From Saccharomonospora viridis DSM 43017 (GTDB lineage Bacteria; Actinomycetota; Actinomycetes; Mycobacteriales; Pseudonocardiaceae), in assembly GCF_000023865.1 (NCBI RefSeq), contig NC_013159.1:2506001-2570000 (forward strand): DNA of 64,000 nt. Direction: 5' to 3'. Shown in pieces: positions 43,318 through 52,324 of this stretch. Position 1 is the first letter of the stretch; the number at the start of each line of letters is the position of its first letter. A program made the translations under genes and the position numbers. Below the pieces are notes generated by a model. It did no database searches and was not told where the DNA came from. It worked only from the letters and a program-made list of their open reading frames with translations.

Positions 43318-43331
43318 GCAACTTAAATTGC
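43318..43331. promoter_or_regulatory. GCAA-N6-TTGC palindrome between RpiR and aminotransferase genes
   Basis: GCAACTTAAATTGC has GCAA/TTGC arms around CTTAAA. It lies between the RpiR-type gene's stop and the aminotransferase promoter. Similar TTGCA words recur at 44317 before the permease, so the RpiR protein is the natural candidate binder. Confidence 0.45.
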
Positions 43332-43342
43332 ACGCCTGCGTG

Positions 43343-44230
43343 TCACTCCGACTGCGTCGCCGAACCTTCGGCGTAGACCTCGAAGGAGTCCAACAACTCC
43401 TCGTCCTGCAGTAGCTCCGAACGACTGCGCGCACCGATCCGCAAAGCCACCGCCGTCGCCGCGGCCTGCACCAGCGACACGAACGCCGACAGCGAACGCA
43501 ACAGTGTCACCCCACCGGTCTCGACGAACAGCGCCAACTCGGCGATCGCCGCCAACGGCGATGCCGCGTCGTCGGTCAACGCGATCGCATGTGCACCCCG
43601 GCGCTTCGCCAGCTCCATCGCACGGACCGTGTCGGCGGTGTAACGGCGGATGGAGATGCCGACGAAGACGTCCCCCGCTCGAAGATCGCGCAGCTCGTCG
43701 ACCAAACCACCGGAGACGGGGGCGACCAGGCGCACGTCGGGCCGCACCATGTGCAACAGGTAGGACATCAGCTGCGCCACCGACAGACATTTGCGCAACC
43801 CCATCACGTACACCCGGGGCGCCTCGGCCAGCAGATCGACCATCCTGGCCCATTCCTCGGGAGCCACCCGAGCGAAGGTGCGCGCCAAATTCTGTTGATC
43901 GTGCTCGACGACCGAGGTCAGCAGATCCCCCGAGGCACTGTGCCGTTGCGCGCTTTCGAAGCGGTGCACCAGGTGCACCTGCTCGGTCAACCGCTCCCGG
44001 CAGAGCTTGACCAGCGCCGGATAACCGCGGAGACCGAGTGAGGACGCGAAGCGCACGAGCGAGGACTGGTGCACCCCGGCAAGACGCGCCGTCTCGGTGA
44101 TACTGCGAAACGCCGTGCCTTCGGGGTCGCTCAGCAGGAGTCGCGCTATCCTCTGCTGCCCGGGGGCGAGTGAGTCCATTCGTGCCTGCAGTTCGGCGCG
44201 CAACTCGGAATAGCTCTGCGGAGCGGACAA
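43343..44230 (-). CDS. MurR/RpiR-family transcriptional regulator, 295 aa
   Basis: N-terminal HTH_6 domain (SYSELRAELQARMDSLAPGQQRIARLLLSDPEGTAFRSITETARLAGVHQSSLVRFASSLGLRGYPALVKLCRE) and C-terminal SIS sugar-isomerase-like sensor domain (RVYVMGLRKCLSVAQLMSYLLHMV, GDVFVGISIRRYTADTVRAMELAKRRGAHAIALTDD). GGAGG lies 5 nt before a TTG at 44230; a GTG one codon earlier or a far-upstream start are alternatives. It lies between the aminotransferase, read in the same direction, and the divergent permease, and probably controls both. Confidence 0.82.
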   Translation of the reverse strand: MSAPQSYSELRAELQARMDSLAPGQQRIARLLLSDPEGTAFRSITETARLAGVHQSSLVRFASSLGLRGYPALVKLCRERLTEQVHLVHRFESAQRHSASGDLLTSVVEHDQQNLARTFARVAPEEWARMVDLLAEAPRVYVMGLRKCLSVAQLMSYLLHMVRPDVRLVAPVSGGLVDELRDLRAGDVFVGISIRRYTADTVRAMELAKRRGAHAIALTDDAASPLAAIAELALFVETGGVTLLRSLSAFVSLVQAAATAVALRIGARSRSELLQDEELLDSFEVYAEGSATQSE

Positions 44231-44352
44231 CACGACCTCCGATGGATGACCTCCGACGCCGACGGCGGCGGGCAAGCATCGCGATTGTAACGGGGAAAAA
44301 CCTGCACGCAGGTCTTGTTGCATGAGTCTTGCTTGAGGCAAACTCCCTTGCC

Positions 44353-45717
44353 ATGTCGAGCACGGTTCCTCCAGCAACGACCACGGCCGGCAGGTCGTCC
44401 GGACCGCAACTCCACCGGGTCATCGGGCCGAAACTGCTGTTGCTCTTCGTCGTCGGTGACATCCTCGGCGCGAGCATCTACTCGCTCACCGGGAAAGTCG
44501 CGGGCCGAGTCGGCGGCGCGCTGTGGTTGCCCTTTTTCATCGCCTTCGTCGTGGCGTTCTTGACCGCGTTCAGCTACTTGGAACTGGTCGGCAAATATCC
44601 CCGCGCGGCCGGGGCGGCCCTGTACACGCAGCGCGCGTTCGGTGCGCACCTGCTCACGTTCATGGTCGCGTTCGCGGTGATGTGCTCGGGGATCACCTCG
44701 GCGTCCTCGGCCGCGGAGGCCTTCAGCGGCGACTATCTACAAGAGTTCGTCAGCGCCCCGGAAACGCTGATCTCCCTCGCGTTCCTGACGCTGCTGGCAC
44801 TGATCAACTACCGCGGCGTCAGCGAGTCGGTGAAACTCAACGTGCTGCTCACGGCCATCGAGCTGACCGGGTTGCTCATCATCGTCACCATCGGTGTCAC
44901 CGCGGTGTTCCAGGGCAACGGCGACCCCGGCCGACTCTTGGAACTCAACAGCGATTCCGGGGTGTTCTTCGGTATCACCTCGGCGACCGCGCTGGCCTTC
45001 TTCTCCCTGGTCGGCTTCGAGGACTCGGTGAACATGGTGGAGGAAACCCACGATCCGACGCGGACCTTCCCACGTGCGATCCTCACCGGCATCGTCATCT
45101 GCGCCACGATCTACCTGCTGGTGGCCGTCACGTCGTCCCTGCTGGTGCCCGTGGAGGTGCTGGAGGGCTCCACGGCTCCGCTGCTGGAGGTGGTCCGTGT
45201 GGGAGCGCCGTGGTTCCCATTGATCGCCTTCTCGGGTATCGCCCTGTTCTCCGTCATCAACTCGGCGTTGATCAACATGATGATGGCCAGCAGGTTGCTC
45301 TACGGCATGGCCAACGAGGGGCTCATCCCGCGCCAGTTCGGCACTGTGCACCCGAGGCGTCGGACACCGTGGGTGGCGATCGTGTTCACGAGCCTGCTCG
45401 CGATCGGCCTGGTCAGTGCGCTGGACATCGAATCGCTCGGCAGTACGACTTCACTGCTGCTGCTCATCGTGTTCGCGATCGTCAACGTCGCGGTCCTGGT
45501 ACTGCGGCGGGAGAAGGTGGAGCACCGGCATTTCCGCGCGCCCACGGCGATTCCCGTCCTGGGCGCGGTGAGCTGCGCGTTCTTCGCCAGTCCACTCACC
45601 GGCCGTGATCTTTCCGAGTACGGGATCGTCGCCGTCCTGCTCGCCATCGGATTCGTGTTCTGGCTGATCAACCAGTTCGCCATGCGCAAGACCGGGTCCA
45701 CCGTCGACTCTAAGTAA
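44353..45717 (+). CDS. APC-superfamily amino-acid permease, 454 aa
   Basis: A 12-helix amino-acid/polyamine antiporter- or symporter-like protein. The first helix has the APC-type GDILGASIYSLTGKVAG, and FFSLVGFEDSVNMVEETHDPTRTFPRAI matches the conserved region after helix 6. The ATG at 44353 has only a weak upstream GAGG. Divergent from the RpiR regulator and close to the aminotransferase, suggesting uptake and transamination of the same substrate. Confidence 0.87.
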   Translation: MSSTVPPATTTAGRSSGPQLHRVIGPKLLLLFVVGDILGASIYSLTGKVAGRVGGALWLPFFIAFVVAFLTAFSYLELVGKYPRAAGAALYTQRAFGAHLLTFMVAFAVMCSGITSASSAAEAFSGDYLQEFVSAPETLISLAFLTLLALINYRGVSESVKLNVLLTAIELTGLLIIVTIGVTAVFQGNGDPGRLLELNSDSGVFFGITSATALAFFSLVGFEDSVNMVEETHDPTRTFPRAILTGIVICATIYLLVAVTSSLLVPVEVLEGSTAPLLEVVRVGAPWFPLIAFSGIALFSVINSALINMMMASRLLYGMANEGLIPRQFGTVHPRRRTPWVAIVFTSLLAIGLVSALDIESLGSTTSLLLLIVFAIVNVAVLVLRREKVEHRHFRAPTAIPVLGAVSCAFFASPLTGRDLSEYGIVAVLLAIGFVFWLINQFAMRKTGSTVDSK

Positions 45718-45980
45718 CCCGTGGGACCCGCGCTCGGGTGCGGGCGACGACGGCTTCGCGGGCTCCTCGGCTCGGGGCTGATTCGACGCACCCCGCCCCG
45801 AACCGAGGACTGAAGGCTCCGGCCGGGCCTGAATGTCTCAGGCCCGTATCGCCTGTGACACACTGGAGTCCACATTGACCGCGCTCGATCACCGCACTAC
45901 GCCGTTGTCCGTCGTCGCCCGTCGATGCGGCCCTTTTCGGTGATCGGGCCCGTTTCTCGGTCACAGGAGCTGGTTTCGGC

Positions 45981-47693
45981 ATGCGCGGACGACAGGCGTT
46001 GGAGCGCCTTCTCACCGATATCGACGGACGCGGGTACGGCTCCTACAAGCGGTTGCGCGGCACCTACGACCTCGGCCTCTGCCGACTCGTCATCGACCAC
46101 GTCCAGGCCGATCCGTACGCCCCGCCGTCGAAGGTGCGAACGGTGCTGGACCGCGCGACGGCCGCACTGCCCGACGACCTGGTGGACACCCCACTCAAAC
46201 GGGTCGCCGTCAGCGACTTCCTCACCCGACGCTGCCACGAGGCGGCGTCGCGTGTCGAGGGTGCGGGACGTCGAGGGCCCATCACCATCGGCGCGCCGGG
46301 TCAGCAGGTCCTACCGCGTACCAGCGTGCTGATCGCCGACGACCGCGTCGAGGCGCGCTGGGAGGTCGCCCTGCCCGCCGGAGGACGACGGGTCCTCGGA
46401 CACGTCGCGGCGCGGCTGCTCACCGACACGATGCCTCGGCTCGTCGAGTCGTCGCTGTGTCATCCTCACCTCGACGCCCTCGCCCTACGCCGCCACGTCG
46501 AACTCCTCCTCGACCAAGAGGAGCTGCGCTCCCGACTCGCGCAGCGATCCCTCGTGGCCTTCGTCGGCGACGGTGCGGTACTCCCCCGCCGTTCCGGCGA
46601 CTCCGACCTGCCGATGGTCGAGGGGGCGACCCCGTTCTCCAGTCCGGAGACGTTCCGCGTGAACTTCGAGCTGTCGAGCGGGCGGACGGTGACCGGTATG
46701 GGCATTCCCGAGGGGGTCACGGTCATCGTCGGTGGCGGCTACCACGGCAAGTCCACCCTGTTGCGCGCTCTCGAACGGGGTGTCTACCCACACATCGCCG
46801 GCGACGGTCGGGAATGGGTGATCACCCGCCCCGACGCCGTCACCATCCGCGCCGAAGACGGTCGTGCGGTCACCGGCGTGGACATCTCCCCGTTCATCGA
46901 CGACCTGCCGTCGGGCACCGACACCACCCGGTTCACCACCGGAAACGCCAGCGGTTCGACGTCGCAGGCCGCGAATCTGGTCGAGGCGATCGAAGCGGGG
47001 ACCTCACTGCTGCTCATCGACGAGGACACCTCGGCGACGAACTTCATGATCCGCGACGAACCGATGCGCAGGCTCATCCCCGCCGAGCGGGAGCCGATCA
47101 CCCCGTTCGTCGACCGCATCCGCCCGCTGTACACCGAACTGGGCGTCTCCACGATCCTCGTCGCGGGTGGTTCCGGATCGTTCTTCGGCGTCGCCGACCG
47201 GGTCATCGCACTGGACGCCTACGTCCCCCGCGACGTGACCGAGGCCGCGCACGCGATCGCGGACAGCTTCGGACTCAGGCGAGTCGACGGTGATCCGACA
47301 CAGCGCACACGGCTCTTCCCCGAGGTGCCGAACCGGGTGCCCACCGGATCGGCACTGCGTACGCGGGGTAGGACCACACCGGCCAAGGCCCGCGGTCGGA
47401 ACGTGATCCGGTACGGCGCTCACACCATCGAGCTGAACGCCGTCGCCCAGCTCGTCGACCCGGCTCAGACCACCGCGATCGCGCGGTTCCTCGACCGGCT
47501 CGCGGAGCTGTTCGACGGACGTCAGGGCATCCGGGACGCTGTCGAACAGCTCTACCGACGCATCGACGAGGACGGGCTCGACGTCCTCTCGCCCTACAGT
47601 GGCCATCCCGGGCATCTCGCCCTTCCCCGTCCCCACGAAGTCCACGCCGCTCTCAATCGGTACCGAGGACTGGCCCTCACCTCGAGGAAGTGA
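45981..47693 (+). CDS. ABC-class predicted ATPase (COG3044/PF09818 type), 570 aa
   Basis: A soluble P-loop protein of the 'predicted ATPase of the ABC class' family. The N-terminal domain begins ALERLLTDIDGRGYGSYKRLRGTY; the nucleotide domain has VTVIVGGGYHGKSTLLRALERGVYPHIAGDGRE (Walker A GGYHGKST), ANLVEAIEAGTSLLLIDEDTSATNFMIRD (Walker B) and TILVAGGSGSFFGVADRVI. Length is typical. The function of this widespread family is unknown; it is not a transporter subunit. It is isolated from its neighbours by about 260 bp on the left and 540 bp on the right. Confidence 0.85.
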   Translation: MRGRQALERLLTDIDGRGYGSYKRLRGTYDLGLCRLVIDHVQADPYAPPSKVRTVLDRATAALPDDLVDTPLKRVAVSDFLTRRCHEAASRVEGAGRRGPITIGAPGQQVLPRTSVLIADDRVEARWEVALPAGGRRVLGHVAARLLTDTMPRLVESSLCHPHLDALALRRHVELLLDQEELRSRLAQRSLVAFVGDGAVLPRRSGDSDLPMVEGATPFSSPETFRVNFELSSGRTVTGMGIPEGVTVIVGGGYHGKSTLLRALERGVYPHIAGDGREWVITRPDAVTIRAEDGRAVTGVDISPFIDDLPSGTDTTRFTTGNASGSTSQAANLVEAIEAGTSLLLIDEDTSATNFMIRDEPMRRLIPAEREPITPFVDRIRPLYTELGVSTILVAGGSGSFFGVADRVIALDAYVPRDVTEAAHAIADSFGLRRVDGDPTQRTRLFPEVPNRVPTGSALRTRGRTTPAKARGRNVIRYGAHTIELNAVAQLVDPAQTTAIARFLDRLAELFDGRQGIRDAVEQLYRRIDEDGLDVLSPYSGHPGHLALPRPHEVHAALNRYRGLALTSRK

Positions 47694-48233
47694 TGGTTCG
47701 GCTCGCCGACCCGCCGTTGCCGACGGTGACCTCGCGCTCGAGAGGAGTATCCACGAACGACAAGGCTCTACAACATGGTTGACGCGTCAGCGAAACACCA
47801 CCGTGCCGTTGATCGCATGGCGGAGGAACTACACCGAAAAGGACTCGAGCACTCCCCCGCACGGCACCGTGCACGTGGGTGGGTCCGTCACGACACCGGC
47901 AGGGCCACCCGCCCACCATGCGCGCGGCATCGGATCACACGGCATGAACAGCGGGGGCGCACTGGGTGACCCCGCATCGACACGACGGCCCTTCCGACGA
48001 CGGTGCGGCGCCACGATCACTTCCACGCTGTGAGGCGATGTGGGGAAGCCGAAAAGGACGATGGTGCACCGGCTGACTTCTATCGGGTGAGGGCCCACCG
48101 CGGCCGTCGAGCCCGCATGCCCCGCCCATCTTCGCCTACGAAACAAGCCTTCGGAGATCGAGGTTCTCCACGAGCGGCGGGACGGTCCGGTTTCCCCGGC
48201 ATCCGCGAAGCGGCATGAGACATCCCTGGGATT
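47694..48233. other. Gene-free stretch
   Basis: I see no convincing gene in these 540 bp. Open frames on both strands are Arg/His/Pro-rich, and none has a usable ribosome binding site. The right edge ends in the AT-rich regulatory motif at 48234. Confidence 0.5.
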
Positions 48234-48261
48234 TAAACCTAATTACTTATGGTTATTGTGG
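48234..48261 (+). promoter_or_regulatory. AT-rich motif, copy A, before the acyl-CoA dehydrogenase remnant
   Basis: TAAACCTAAT-TACTTAT-GGTTATTGTGG stands out as AT-rich in this GC-rich window. The same word, with few changes, occurs in reverse orientation at 51335-51362, beside a CoA-transferase remnant. The arms AACC-AT and AT-GGTT make it an imperfect palindrome, so it is probably a TetR-type operator; the TetR gene at 50140 is a candidate binder. Confidence 0.55.
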
Positions 48262-48661
48262 GATGCCAGGCAAGCGCAGTCCGACAAGGAGAGGCCAAGC
48301 GGCACCGCTTCGAGCACAGGGCCTTCGGACAACCGATCGGCAACCTGCAGAACACGCGCTTCGTCCTCACCGAGATCGCGACCGAACTCGACGTCACCCG
48401 CGCCTACCACGACGCCGCCGTGCTCGCCTACAACGAGGGCAAGCTCAGTGCCGTCGACGCGGCCAAGGCCAAGTGGTGGACGACAGAGCCGCAGAAAAGC
48501 GTCATCGACCGCTGCCTGCGGTGACACGGCGGCTACGGCTATATGCTCGAGTACCCGGTCGCGAAGGCGTTCATCGATTCGCGCGTCCAGACCAGCTACG
48601 GTGGCACGACCGAGATCATGGAGGGGATCATCGGTCGGGACATCGCCAAAACGGAGGAGTG
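48249..48661 (+). pseudogene. Acyl-CoA dehydrogenase C-terminal remnant with an internal stop
   Basis: The frame reads [19 protein letters not shown], then [36 protein letters not shown] and [12 protein letters not shown], a TGA at 48522, and continues in the same frame [22 protein letters not shown] and [19 protein letters not shown] to the stop at 48661. This is the C-terminal third of an acyl-CoA dehydrogenase, including the HGGYGY and TEIM segments. About 250 N-terminal residues are missing and the TGA replaces a codon before HGG. The gene is dead but its end still abuts the racemase gene, so they once formed an operon. Confidence 0.85.
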
Positions 48662-48663
48662 AC

Positions 48664-49740
48664 ATGCCGGGACCGTTGACGGGGCTGCGTGTGGTCGAGC
48701 TCGGGGGGATCGGACCGGGACCGCATGCGGCCATGATCCTGGGCGATCTCGGCGCCGACGTGGTGCGGATAGACCGGCCCGGTGCTCAGACACGGGACCC
48801 ACTGCTGCGTGGGCGCCGTTCCGTCGTCGCCGACCTCAAGACCGACGAGGGGCGCGACCTGGTGCTGCGGCTGGTGGCGAAGGCCGACGTGTTGGTGGAG
48901 GGTTACCGGCCCGGCGTCGCGGAACGTCTGGGGATCGGCCCCGCCGACTGCCACGCGGTCAACCCCCGCTTGGTCTACGGGCGGATGACGGGGTGGGGCC
49001 AGGACGGCCCTCTGGCCCCACGCGCCGGGCACGACATCAACTACATCAGCCTCACCGGTGCGTTGCACGCGATCGGGCGCACGGGCGAACGGCCGGTCCC
49101 CCCGTTGAACCTGGTCGGCGACTTCGGTGGCGGGTCGATGCTTTTGCTCACCGGCATCCTGTCGGCATTGTGGGAGCGGGAACGGTCCGGGAAAGGCCAG
49201 GTCGTCGACGCCGCGATGGTCGACGGGGCCAGCTTGCTGCTGCAGATGATGTGGGCGATGCGCGGCCAGGGCGCGTGGAGCGACGAACGGGGCACGAACC
49301 TGCTCGACGGAGGCGCACCGTTCTACGACACCTACGAATGTTCCGATGGCCGTTACATGGCCGTCGGGGCGCTCGAACCACAGTTCTACGCCCAGCTGCT
49401 GGAGGGGCTGGGCCTGGACCCCGCCGAGCTGCCGGAGCAGTACGACCGCGCCGGGTGGCCGGTCCTGCGCGCCCGGATCGGCGAGGCGTTCAAGGCGCAG
49501 CCACGGGAACACTGGGAGAAGGTCTTCGCCGACACCGACGCATGCGTCACCCCGGTGTTGTCCTTCGCCGAGGCCGCACACCATCCGCATCTGGTCGCGC
49601 GCGGCACGATCACCGAACTGGACGGGATGCCGCAGCCCGCACCCGCGCCGCGGTTCTCCCGCTCCGTCCCCGACGCCCCCGCGCCGGCGCCGGAGCCCGG
49701 TGCGCACCTCGACGAGGTGCTCGCCGACTGGGACGACTGA
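48664..49740 (+). CDS. mcr: Alpha-methylacyl-CoA racemase (CaiB/BaiF family), 358 aa
   Basis: Interconverts 2R- and 2S-2-methylacyl-CoA thioesters in branched-chain or sterol side-chain degradation. Catalytic residues match the characterised racemase triad with a constant offset: H123 in AGHDINYI, D153 in VGDFGGG, and E238 in GALEPQFY. N-terminal [30 protein letters not shown] is typical of the family. GGAGGAG lies 4-10 nt before the ATG, formed by the end of the dead acyl-CoA dehydrogenase. An open frame upstream in the same phase is an artefact. It is the one apparently intact gene of the island. Confidence 0.9.
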   Translation: MPGPLTGLRVVELGGIGPGPHAAMILGDLGADVVRIDRPGAQTRDPLLRGRRSVVADLKTDEGRDLVLRLVAKADVLVEGYRPGVAERLGIGPADCHAVNPRLVYGRMTGWGQDGPLAPRAGHDINYISLTGALHAIGRTGERPVPPLNLVGDFGGGSMLLLTGILSALWERERSGKGQVVDAAMVDGASLLLQMMWAMRGQGAWSDERGTNLLDGGAPFYDTYECSDGRYMAVGALEPQFYAQLLEGLGLDPAELPEQYDRAGWPVLRARIGEAFKAQPREHWEKVFADTDACVTPVLSFAEAAHHPHLVARGTITELDGMPQPAPAPRFSRSVPDAPAPAPEPGAHLDEVLADWDD

Positions 49741-50139
49741 GCAACGGATGGTGCCCACCGGCCTCGGCGGATGATCAATGCGAATCCGAAACCGGGCCGG
49801 TGGGCTCCACCACGTACCGGCCGAGATCGGCGGGCCCGGGGTCGGTGGACGGGATCGCACCCGAAGTTCCCACGGTGTGATCCGCGCCCACCCGGCGTAA
49901 GTCACGTGGTGCTCACCGCCGACCGGCGGGGCACGGTCGACCCCGTGCCCGGGCTTTCGAAACCACAGTGAACTCGGCTGTTCAGCGCATTTTCGACAAA
50001 CCCGTGGGACGGCAGAGTCGAAAGCGACGGGACGCGGTACCGCCGTCGACAACCTATACGCGTTAAGCGAGAGCGCACATATGCGGCGACACCATGCACT
50101 GTCCGTGACTATCCGGCGGCCATACAGGATACTGGGGCC
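49741..50139. other. Gene-free stretch with a hairpin after mcr
   Basis: No gene is supported here. GGGGCACGG and CCGTGCCC at 49928-49950 form a stem around a short loop, about 190 bp after the racemase stop, followed by CTTTCG, and may end that transcript. The right part, including TATACGCGTTAAGCG, is AT-richer and probably carries the promoter of the TetR gene. Confidence 0.45.
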
Positions 50140-50772
50140 ATGCCCCGTCCGAAGCAACCCTTACTGACTCGCGAATCCATCGTCGCGACCGCGCTGGAGA
50201 TTATCGACACCGATGGCCTCGACGCGCTCAGCACTCCGCGTTTGGCCAAGGAAATGAACGTCACCGCGCCGTCGTTGTACCACCACTTCCAGGACAAGAA
50301 TGAGATCCTCGCGGAAGTGGCGCGGGCCATCTTGCTGGAGATCCCGTTTCCGCGGCGCAAACCCGACTCGGAATGGTCTGAACTCTTCGTCCAGCTCAGC
50401 CTGAACTTCCGTCGCGCCGTCCTCCGGCACCGCAACGCGGCGCCCATCCTGCTGCAGCACATGCCCCGCGACGTGCTGATCAGCGTGTACGAGCGTATCG
50501 CCGTGTTCCTTCGCGAAGCCGGCGTACCGCCCCGGCTGCACGTGCTGATGCTCGACGGGTTGGAGAAGTACACGCTCGGTACGAGCCTGACCGAGGCGAT
50601 GCACTCCCCGCGGCGCCGTACCAGCATTTTCGGAACCATAGACCCGGAGGAACAACCGACCCTCGCCGAAGCCGTCAAAGCCAACGAGTGGAACGCCGAA
50701 CAACTGTTCGTCCGCACCATTCGGAGTTTCCTTGCGGGCGTCGCTTCCGGCACCGAGAACGAATCCGAGTAA
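50140..50772 (+). CDS. TetR-family transcriptional regulator, TetR_C-type, 210 aa
   Basis: The N-terminal helix-turn-helix is LTRESIVATALEIIDTDGLDALSTPRLAKEMNVTAPSLYHHFQDKNEIL, which matches the Tet repressor subgroup (SLYHHF). The C-terminal helical domain includes PILLQHMPRDVLISVYERIAVFLREAG. It lies inside the acyl-CoA island between two similar AT-rich motifs (48234 and 51335) and is the natural candidate to regulate the lost catabolic operons. Confidence 0.82.
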   Translation: MPRPKQPLLTRESIVATALEIIDTDGLDALSTPRLAKEMNVTAPSLYHHFQDKNEILAEVARAILLEIPFPRRKPDSEWSELFVQLSLNFRRAVLRHRNAAPILLQHMPRDVLISVYERIAVFLREAGVPPRLHVLMLDGLEKYTLGTSLTEAMHSPRRRTSIFGTIDPEEQPTLAEAVKANEWNAEQLFVRTIRSFLAGVASGTENESE

Positions 50773-51174
50773 CAGCTCTGCGACATCGGCGGCGCTGCTT
50801 CCGCTGTACTCGGTGCTACAGCAGAGCTGAAAAGCCCCGCATTTCCCCCCACACATCGGTCGTTCGACCGGTCATGTTGGATTCCGTGCCACACGATGTG
50901 GGAGGACTTCCGCGTGCTTTTACGTATGTGAAAACGCCCTCCGCCCTGTGTTCTTTCGGACGGACGTGACGCCGGTGAGGACGATCGAGGTTCACGTCCG
51001 AACCGTGGGTCCGAGCTGAGACGAGCCGTACTCACCGATTCGACACCGCACTCAGGCCACGAAACAAGAAACGTGGTCCGCATGCCTTCCACTTCAGCGT
51101 CGACGGTCAGGGCGACGGTTCCGGGAGGTCTTTTTCGCAAGACGGGCCGAAAAGACCCGAGCTCGACACCTCCG
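50773..51174. other. Gene-free stretch
   Basis: Nothing convincing is encoded between the TetR gene and the CoA-transferase remnant. The long minus-strand frame that covers this stretch is the antisense shadow of the TetR gene plus noise. Confidence 0.45.
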
Positions 51175-51317
51175 TCAACGCTGGGGATCCTCGGCGGGTA
51201 CTTGCAGCACTCCGTCGTCGACCAGAGCGTCGATCTCTTCCTCGCTCAACCCCGGCACGCTCTTGCCGATCTCGCGGGTCTGCTGTCCCGTCACAGGCGC
51301 CGGGCGCCGCATCGTCA
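51175..51317 (-). pseudogene. CaiB/BaiF CoA-transferase C-terminal remnant
   Basis: On the minus strand the frame reads MRRPAPVTGQQTREIGKSV, then PGLSEEEIDALVDDGVLQVPAEDPQR and a stop at 51175. The motif G-Q-x-TREI followed by GLSEEEIDALVDDGVL is the usual C-terminus of family III CoA-transferases. Only about 45 residues survive; the rest of the gene is absent upstream, where the AT-rich motif copy B begins. It is not the end of mcr, which is intact on the other strand. Confidence 0.7.
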
Positions 51318-51334
51318 CAACGCCGTCACACTTG

Positions 51335-51362
51335 CCAATAATACCTATTGTCATTAGGTTTA
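51335..51362 (-). promoter_or_regulatory. AT-rich motif, copy B, beside the CoA-transferase remnant
   Basis: Read on the minus strand this is TAAACCTAAT-GACAATA-GGTATTATTGG, matching copy A at 48234 in most positions, including TAAACCTAAT, AC, TATT and GG. Its arms CCTA and TAGG make a palindrome. It probably lay in a divergent promoter between the CoA-transferase gene and the hydratase gene. Confidence 0.55.
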
Positions 51363-51571
51363 CTGGCGAGGTATCTTCCTCCGACCCGGAAAACGAGATG
51401 GGTCAGGGACGCGACACACCACCCGACGGCGCTTCGGCCCGATCCGACCGAGTCCTCCCAAGCGCTACGTCGGAACACCCGGCCCTCCGCGACCGACCGC
51501 GATCGCAGCCAGAAGTGGAGCAACGCACGACCGGGTCAACGACAGCGGCAGCTGCCCCACAGCAGGACCCG

Positions 51572-52324
51572 GTGCTCACCGAGGAAGTCCGCCCTGGCAT
51601 CCTCCTGAGCCGACCCACCCGTCCGGGCAGGCTGGACTCGATGAACACGGAGCTGATCCAACGGCTCCGGGACGCACTCGCCGAAGTGCGTGACGACGCT
51701 GGCATACGAGCGATCGTGTTGACCGGTAACGGTCGAGCCTTCTGCGCCGGATTGGACCTCAACGGTCACGGCGAACCGCTGGGCACACGCGGCGTGGAAG
51801 GCGCTCCCCAGGCGGGACTCCGGCCGCAGAAACACATCGCGGTGGTCAACGGGTTCGCGCTCGGTGGCGGTACCGAAATCGTGCTGGCATGCGACCTCGC
51901 CGTCATCGACGAGACCGCCTCCCTCGGACTGCTGGAGGTCCGGCGCGGACTGTTGACGGCCGCGGGCGGTGTGATCCGTTTGCAGCGGCAGGTGCCGTTC
52001 AAGATCGCGGCCGAGATCGCGTTGACCGGTGAATCGATCAACGCCGAACGCGCACTGGAACTCGGCCTGGTGAACCGCGTCGCCGAAGGGGACCTCGCTC
52101 GACGTGGCGCTCCAGCTGGCGGAGATCATCGCCGCGAACGCCCCCTCTCGGCCCGCGAGACCAGGCGTGTCATGCACGAGTCGGTGGCGGCCGGGTCCGA
52201 CTGGGACAAAGGCCCGTGGAAGGTGGGCAACGAGGCGATGAAGAAGGTGTTCGCCAGCGAGGACACGAAGGAGGGTGCGCGGGCGTTCGCCGAGAAACGT
52301 ACACCGGTGTGGACCGGGAAGTAA
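51572..52324 (+). CDS. Enoyl-CoA hydratase/isomerase family protein, 250 aa, damaged
   Basis: A crotonase-fold protein of beta-oxidation. Recognisable parts are MNTELIQRLRDALAEV, RAIVLTGNGRAFCAGLDLNG (oxyanion hole), AVVNGFALGGGTEIVLACDLAVI and LGLLEVRRGLLTAAGGVIRLQRQVPFKIAAEIALTGESINAERALELGLVNRV. Between about 52090 and 52145 the frame reads DLARRGAPAGGDHRRERP, which is not family-like, while the shifted frame reads GTSLDVALQLAEIIAANAP, exactly what the family has. So one base was lost and one gained around this patch. The N-terminus is also atypical (ILLSRPTRPGRLDS). Activity is doubtful. The GTG at 51572 is the best-placed start. Confidence 0.65.
   Translation: MLTEEVRPGILLSRPTRPGRLDSMNTELIQRLRDALAEVRDDAGIRAIVLTGNGRAFCAGLDLNGHGEPLGTRGVEGAPQAGLRPQKHIAVVNGFALGGGTEIVLACDLAVIDETASLGLLEVRRGLLTAAGGVIRLQRQVPFKIAAEIALTGESINAERALELGLVNRVAEGDLARRGAPAGGDHRRERPLSARETRRVMHESVAAGSDWDKGPWKVGNEAMKKVFASEDTKEGARAFAEKRTPVWTGK

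Noticed and set aside
51263-51571. Upstream extension of the enoyl-CoA hydratase frame
   Set aside because: This part overlaps the regulatory motif and the opposite-strand remnant and has no family resemblance; the GTG at 51572 is better.
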